64,000 nt of DNA from Chelatococcus sp. (GTDB taxonomy: Bacteria > Pseudomonadota > Alphaproteobacteria > Rhizobiales > Beijerinckiaceae). Positions 60,802-64,000 of this stretch are shown piece by piece; the first letter of the stretch is position 1, and every line of letters starts with the position of its first letter. Under the pieces are notes generated by a model. The model saw only the letters and a program-made list of their open reading frames with translations. It ran no database searches and was not told where the DNA came from. The stretch lies in contig QFQY01000001.1 of assembly GCA_003248805.1 (NCBI GenBank), positions 1 to 64,000 on the forward strand, read 5' to 3'. The translations under genes and the position numbers were made by a program.

Positions 60802-62400
60802 CGCTTTCCCCCCATCGGGAAGAGCGTCTCCGGTAAGGGCCGAGAGCGGCCCAACCACCTCAACGACGTATTTTCCATCGGCGCCGTCGCTGACCACGAT
60901 ATGGTCAATCATCGCGCGGAAAGCCTCGACGACAGCAACTTCCTTTGGCGCGGAGAGGTCGAGAGCTGCGTCACGGAGGCGGTCGGCCAGAACGGCGATA
61001 TTCGCCCGGTAGTGGGCGATCAGGCCTTCGTGAAGCTCGATGACCGGGATATCGGCAGATGCCTTCTTGAGCGCGTCCTGCGCCTCGCGCTGGGCTTCCT
61101 GCAAGCCAGCAACGCGCTCCTCAAGCTTGGATACCTCGATCACGCCGCGCGAGTAGAGATCGAGCAACCTGTCGATCTGCCCCGTCACGTCGATGAGCCG
61201 GCGCTCAAGCCGGGTCCGGTTCCGTACTGCCTCGGCGATCTCGGCGCGCTTCGCCTCGCGATACGTCCTGAGGTAGTCCGCGACTATCGCCGGCTGTTCG
61301 AAGATGCCCCTCAGGTTGAAGACCACAGCCTCTTCGATCCGGTCCAGATAGAACTTCTTGGCGCTGGTGCACGCCCCACTTTCGCGATTGGTCGAGCAGC
61401 GGACGCGCGGGCGCCCCGACATCGTATCGTGCATCGAGAGCGACCCGCCGCAGCACCCGCAGCGCATCAAACCGGAAAGGATGCGCTTGGGCCGGCGCGC
61501 CATCTTGCCTTCCGCCATGGCATGGCTGCGCGCCTTCTTGCGCTCCTGGGCGGCGGCGAAAACCTCTTCCGGAACGATGCGCAGATGCTCCGCCTCGGTC
61601 GTTTGCCACTCGCTCTCAGGATTGAGCCGGGACAGGCGCCGACCCGTGTCAGGGTCGCGGACCATGTGGACACGGTTCCAGACGATCCGGCCGTCGTAGG
61701 CCGCGTTCTGCAACAGGCCATAACCACGCTCGGAATTTCCGTTGATCGTCGAGGCGTTCCAGAGCGCCCCGCGCGGCGGGGCGATGCCGTCTCGGTTGAG
61801 CCGTGCCGCGATGTCGCGTGTCACGGAGCCGGAGAGATACTCGTCGAAGATGCGCCGGATCACCGCCGCCTCATCCTCGACGATCTCAAGCTCGCCAGGC
61901 CGTCCGGCGATAGGCCGGTAGCCGTAGGCCCGCCCGCCTGCGCTCCGGCCCTCACGGATCACGCCAGCCATGCCACGCCGGGTCTTGGCCTTGAGGTCGG
62001 CGAGAAAGATCGAGCCCATCAGGCCACGGAGCCCGACCTGCACCGCATCCGCGACACCGTCATGCACCGCCTCGATCGCGACGTTCGCGTGCCTGAGGCG
62101 CTTGAAGATACCGGCGAGGTCTTCCTGATCGCGCGAGATGCGGTCAAGCGCTTCAACGATCACGACGTCGAACCTGCCGGCGCGCGCATCAGCCATGAGA
62201 TCGAGCACGCCCTCGCGCCCGACCAGCGTCGCGCTTGTCCTGGCTCGATCCGAATACTCCCCGACGATCGTCAGCCCCGAGCGGCGCGCGTAGGAGCGGC
62301 AAAGTTCGATCTGGTCTTCTATCGACCTGTCGTTCTGATGATCCGTCGAGTAGCGCGCATAGATCGCTGCGCGTTTTCCGGATCGGGCTGAGCCCTGCAT
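60757..62400 (-). CDS. Large serine recombinase (element integrase)
   Basis: A 547-residue recombinase. The resolvase domain has catalytic Ser18 (IYARYSTD) and the Arg-rich DRISRDQ; then a Recombinase domain (DEYLSGSVTRDIAARLN), a zinc ribbon (MRCGCCGGSLSMHD, RCSTNRESGACTS), and a long coiled coil (about 385-460) before the C-terminus. Stop and last 14 codons lie within the tRNA-Met gene. It is expected to integrate and, with a directionality factor, excise the element. It opens the foreign segment that runs to the right edge. Confidence 0.9.
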   Translation of the reverse strand: MQGSARSGKRAAIYARYSTDHQNDRSIEDQIELCRSYARRSGLTIVGEYSDRARTSATLVGREGVLDLMADARAGRFDVVIVEALDRISRDQEDLAGIFKRLRHANVAIEAVHDGVADAVQVGLRGLMGSIFLADLKAKTRRGMAGVIREGRSAGGRAYGYRPIAGRPGELEIVEDEAAVIRRIFDEYLSGSVTRDIAARLNRDGIAPPRGALWNASTINGNSERGYGLLQNAAYDGRIVWNRVHMVRDPDTGRRLSRLNPESEWQTTEAEHLRIVPEEVFAAAQERKKARSHAMAEGKMARRPKRILSGLMRCGCCGGSLSMHDTMSGRPRVRCSTNRESGACTSAKKFYLDRIEEAVVFNLRGIFEQPAIVADYLRTYREAKRAEIAEAVRNRTRLERRLIDVTGQIDRLLDLYSRGVIEVSKLEERVAGLQEAQREAQDALKKASADIPVIELHEGLIAHYRANIAVLADRLRDAALDLSAPKEVAVVEAFRAMIDHIVVSDGADGKYVVEVVGPLSALTGDALPDGGKALVAGEGLEPPTRGL

Positions 62401-62519
62401 TCCATCCCCCCAATCGGCGCCACGCCGATAGCGGCACTATCGCGCGCCGCATCGGCCGTGGCTAGCGCCCGGATAAAGCCGACCAGCAGTTGATTTGGAG
62501 CGGCGGCGGGCACTGATTA
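62401..62519. other. Short gap between recombinase and DUF3310 gene
   Basis: About 120 bp upstream of the recombinase start, running to the end of the next gene, with no recognised gene. It should hold the recombinase promoter on the minus strand, but I see no clear box. Confidence 0.4.
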
Positions 62520-63281
62520 TCAGCCGATCGGGCGGGCGCCGGAGAGCTGACGCGGCACAGCGGGTGGCAGCCGGCACTCGATGATCTCGCCCTTCACGAT
62601 GACGAGGTCTGCCACAGCGAATAGTTCGTTGCGTGCTGGTCTGCCGCAGATGGTGCCGTCTCGGGACTTCGTGACGATCCCATCCTCGATCACAATCTCA
62701 GCCGCCGCGTAAAGGGCATCGCGTCCGCGCGCGATCCGGAAGTCGATGACAGGCTCGGCATCGACCGCGCCAGTTCGGCGCTCGGTCTCTTCGTCCTGCG
62801 TTGATCGCGCCTCGTCGCAAAACGCCTGGGCGTCCGCGTGGGTTGCGAATGTCGAGAAATCCTCACCGTCATACTCACCGGCCGCGTCGGCAGTCGGAAA
62901 GCGGACGAGCCAACGCACATGCGGATAGATGTTGCTGTGCACGGCAACCGGCTCGTAGAACGCCGCCGCGACTAGGCAATCGTACTCATCATCGGTCGGA
63001 TCGGGATTGTCCTCGGTCCAGAACACCGGCAGCGGCACTTCGGCCGGCTTCTCGCTATAGCCTGTGCGTTTGATGAACTCGATCAAACGAGCCTGATACC
63101 AAGCCGCCTTCTCGTGATCTTCGAGCCCGTTCTTCCGGCGCGCTCGCGCCTGATAGGTGAAGAACGAGAATTTGAGACCGCCGACGAACTCCTCCGGCGT
63201 CAGCCATGCTTCCATGACTTTGATCGCTTCGTAGGGATTGTCGGCGCCGCCGTAGTGCGCGGGGTGGTCAACGTTGCTCAT
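62520..63281 (-). CDS. DUF3310 phage-type protein with unique C-terminus
   Basis: A 253-residue protein. The first 80 residues match DUF3310 (SNVDHPAHYGGADNPYEAIKVMEAW, then a residue pattern around LKFSFFTYQARARRKNGLEDHEKAAWYQARL), a short domain common in phage genomes. The remaining 170 residues (YDCLVAAAFYEP..., FSTFATHADAQAF...) are not recognised. Its start lies within the end of the upstream Cys-rich gene, so the two are one transcription unit. Confidence 0.7.
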   Translation of the reverse strand: MSNVDHPAHYGGADNPYEAIKVMEAWLTPEEFVGGLKFSFFTYQARARRKNGLEDHEKAAWYQARLIEFIKRTGYSEKPAEVPLPVFWTEDNPDPTDDEYDCLVAAAFYEPVAVHSNIYPHVRWLVRFPTADAAGEYDGEDFSTFATHADAQAFCDEARSTQDEETERRTGAVDAEPVIDFRIARGRDALYAAAEIVIEDGIVTKSRDGTICGRPARNELFAVADLVIVKGEIIECRLPPAVPRQLSGARPIG

Positions 63282-63453
63282 CGGGATAGATTTCCTCTTC
63301 GCAGTCGTCGCAGATCAAAGGAGCGCTCGTGCAATGACCGCAGGGCGGAGCGATGTGACACGAGCAGTTTTCGGGAGGTCGCCAGCGGAGGCGACCGCAG
63401 CAATCGGGGCCGAAGTTCGGACACCGATCGCCATCTGAGATCGGCGCAGTCAC
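63268..63453 (-). CDS. Cys-rich phage miniprotein (possible zinc-binding)
   Basis: A 61-residue protein starting at a GTG that overlaps the stop of the ThyX-like gene (GTGA) and ending within the start of the DUF3310 gene (14-base overlap). It has nine Cys and two His in about 45 residues (CPNFGPDCCGR, CSCH, CGHC, CDDC), consistent with one or two zinc ribbons. I do not know a homologue. The compact overlaps argue strongly that it is a real gene. Confidence 0.6.
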   Translation of the reverse strand: MTAPISDGDRCPNFGPDCCGRLRWRPPENCSCHIAPPCGHCTSAPLICDDCEEEIYPDEQR

Positions 63454-64000
63454 GCCGCGAGGCGCGGCTCTTCGATCGCCTCGTTCGGCAGCATCTTGCG
63501 ATACTGACACCAGCCCCGGAGATTGCCGTGAAGCTGCGGCTTCTCCCACACGCGATCGGAACCGGGCTGGTCTACGATCGCGATATCGGGCGTCGCCTGA
63601 TGCTCAGCAGGACTGGCATGGACCGGCCGAGAGACGACGAGGCGATCGTGACGGGCTGTCTCGCTGGCGATATCTCCGGCACCATCGAACGGCTTGTAGG
63701 TGAGCCGCGCGCAGCGGGCCGTGGAGAGCTTGCGCTGATCGGCAAGGCTGAGCGTGGCGCGTTCCTCGCTCGTGACGTAGGGCAGGTGCCATTGTCCAGG
63801 CAGCAGCACCTTGGGCCGCGACTGATCCATGGCAGCCTTCATCGCTTCAGCGAGCGCGCGCATCTCGGGCTGCGCGCCGCCATCGAGCCGCAGGCCGTAG
63901 AAGTTGGCGAAGTCTGTCGCCGTCGCCAACACGTCGATGCAGCCGAACCATTCGAGCGGGCGGTTTGCCCACTGCTTATGTCCGCCGAGCGCGACGAGGC
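63450..64000 (-). CDS. ThyX-like FAD-dependent thymidylate synthase, C-terminal part (5' end outside window)
   Basis: The frame is open to the right edge; at least 183 residues are visible. From the edge it reads HKQWANRPLEWFGCIDVLATATDFANFYGLR, then AQPEMRALAEAMKAAM, GQWHLPYVT and ARCARLTYKP, which is the C-terminal half of phage ThyX-type proteins. The RHR-type FAD motif lies further left in the protein, outside the window. It would supply thymidylate for phage or element DNA synthesis. The stop overlaps the GTG of the Cys-rich gene. Confidence 0.75.
   Translation of the reverse strand, partial: LVALGGHKQWANRPLEWFGCIDVLATATDFANFYGLRLDGGAQPEMRALAEAMKAAMDQSRPKVLLPGQWHLPYVTSEERATLSLADQRKLSTARCARLTYKPFDGAGDIASETARHDRLVVSRPVHASPAEHQATPDIAIVDQPGSDRVWEKPQLHGNLRGWCQYRKMLPNEAIEEPRLAA

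Noticed and set aside
1..64000. CRISPR arrays, rRNA operons, insertion sequences
   Set aside because: No regularly spaced direct repeats, rRNA segments or transposase genes were seen; only the serine recombinase element at the right end is mobile.

Overview
The window is high-GC chromosomal DNA of an alphaproteobacterium, most likely order Hyphomicrobiales (Rhizobiales). Boseaceae or a neighbouring family such as Methylobacteriaceae is my best guess. The evidence is the CtrA/ChpT/SciP cell-cycle circuit, a fliF-fliG-fliH-fliN-flbD operon in the order known from Caulobacter, an EipA envelope protein, and candidate CtrA boxes and GANTC sites in front of the expected genes. The genus is inference.

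Layout. 1-14 kb is mixed housekeeping and accessory metabolism: the end of a GATase-like membrane protein, acetyltransferase, ChrA, Nudix hydrolase, metallophosphoesterase, SDR, Uup-type ABC-F ATPase, acyltransferase, hydroxypyruvate isomerase/glucokinase pair, and an opgH-fkbM pair. 14.5-18.4 kb is a tight five-gene operon: MDR dehydrogenase, VOC protein, divergent 6-pyruvoyl-tetrahydropterin-synthase homologue, GT4 glycosyltransferase and methyltransferase. A ribA with a decayed RibB-like N-terminal domain lies just beyond it. Its composition suggests an unassigned, possibly pteridine-related, small-molecule or glycoside pathway. 20-28.6 kb holds a YfhO-like membrane protein, a HAD-IIA/PfkB pair, a coiled-coil membrane protein, eipA, a YHS-domain protein and cysQ.

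28.7-39.4 kb carries chpT, then cheA-cheW-cheY-cheB-cheR, then ctrA divergent from fliI. fliJ is separated from fliI by an antisense MFS gene. 39.4-45 kb holds acetyltransferases, a His-rich/DUF305 pair with a copper-type signature, a YbhN-like membrane protein, a DMT exporter, an XRE-cupin regulator and a small protein with a caspase-like His-Gly/Ala-Cys dyad. 45-58.5 kb is flagellar again: flhA, the fliF-to-flbD operon, sciP, flgD and fliK. Two paralogous Tat-exported proteins with repetitive C-termini flank an MFS gene in this part. mnmA, a PmtA-like methyltransferase and tRNA-Met(CAU) follow.

From 60.8 kb to the right edge the DNA is an integrated element. A large serine recombinase reads into the tRNA so that its last 14 codons are antisense tRNA sequence. 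Phage-type genes follow: a DUF3310 protein, a Cys-rich miniprotein and a ThyX-like protein cut by the window end.

Regulatory logic visible in the DNA: ChpT, CtrA and SciP are all encoded here. TTAA-N7-TTAA-like boxes precede fliF, sciP and flhA, and a well-spaced sigma-54 -24/-12 element precedes fliK-flgD. FlbD, the sigma-54 activator, is the last gene of the fliF operon. This fits a CtrA-to-FlbD flagellar cascade. All functional names rest on motif and family recognition by eye; no database search was run.
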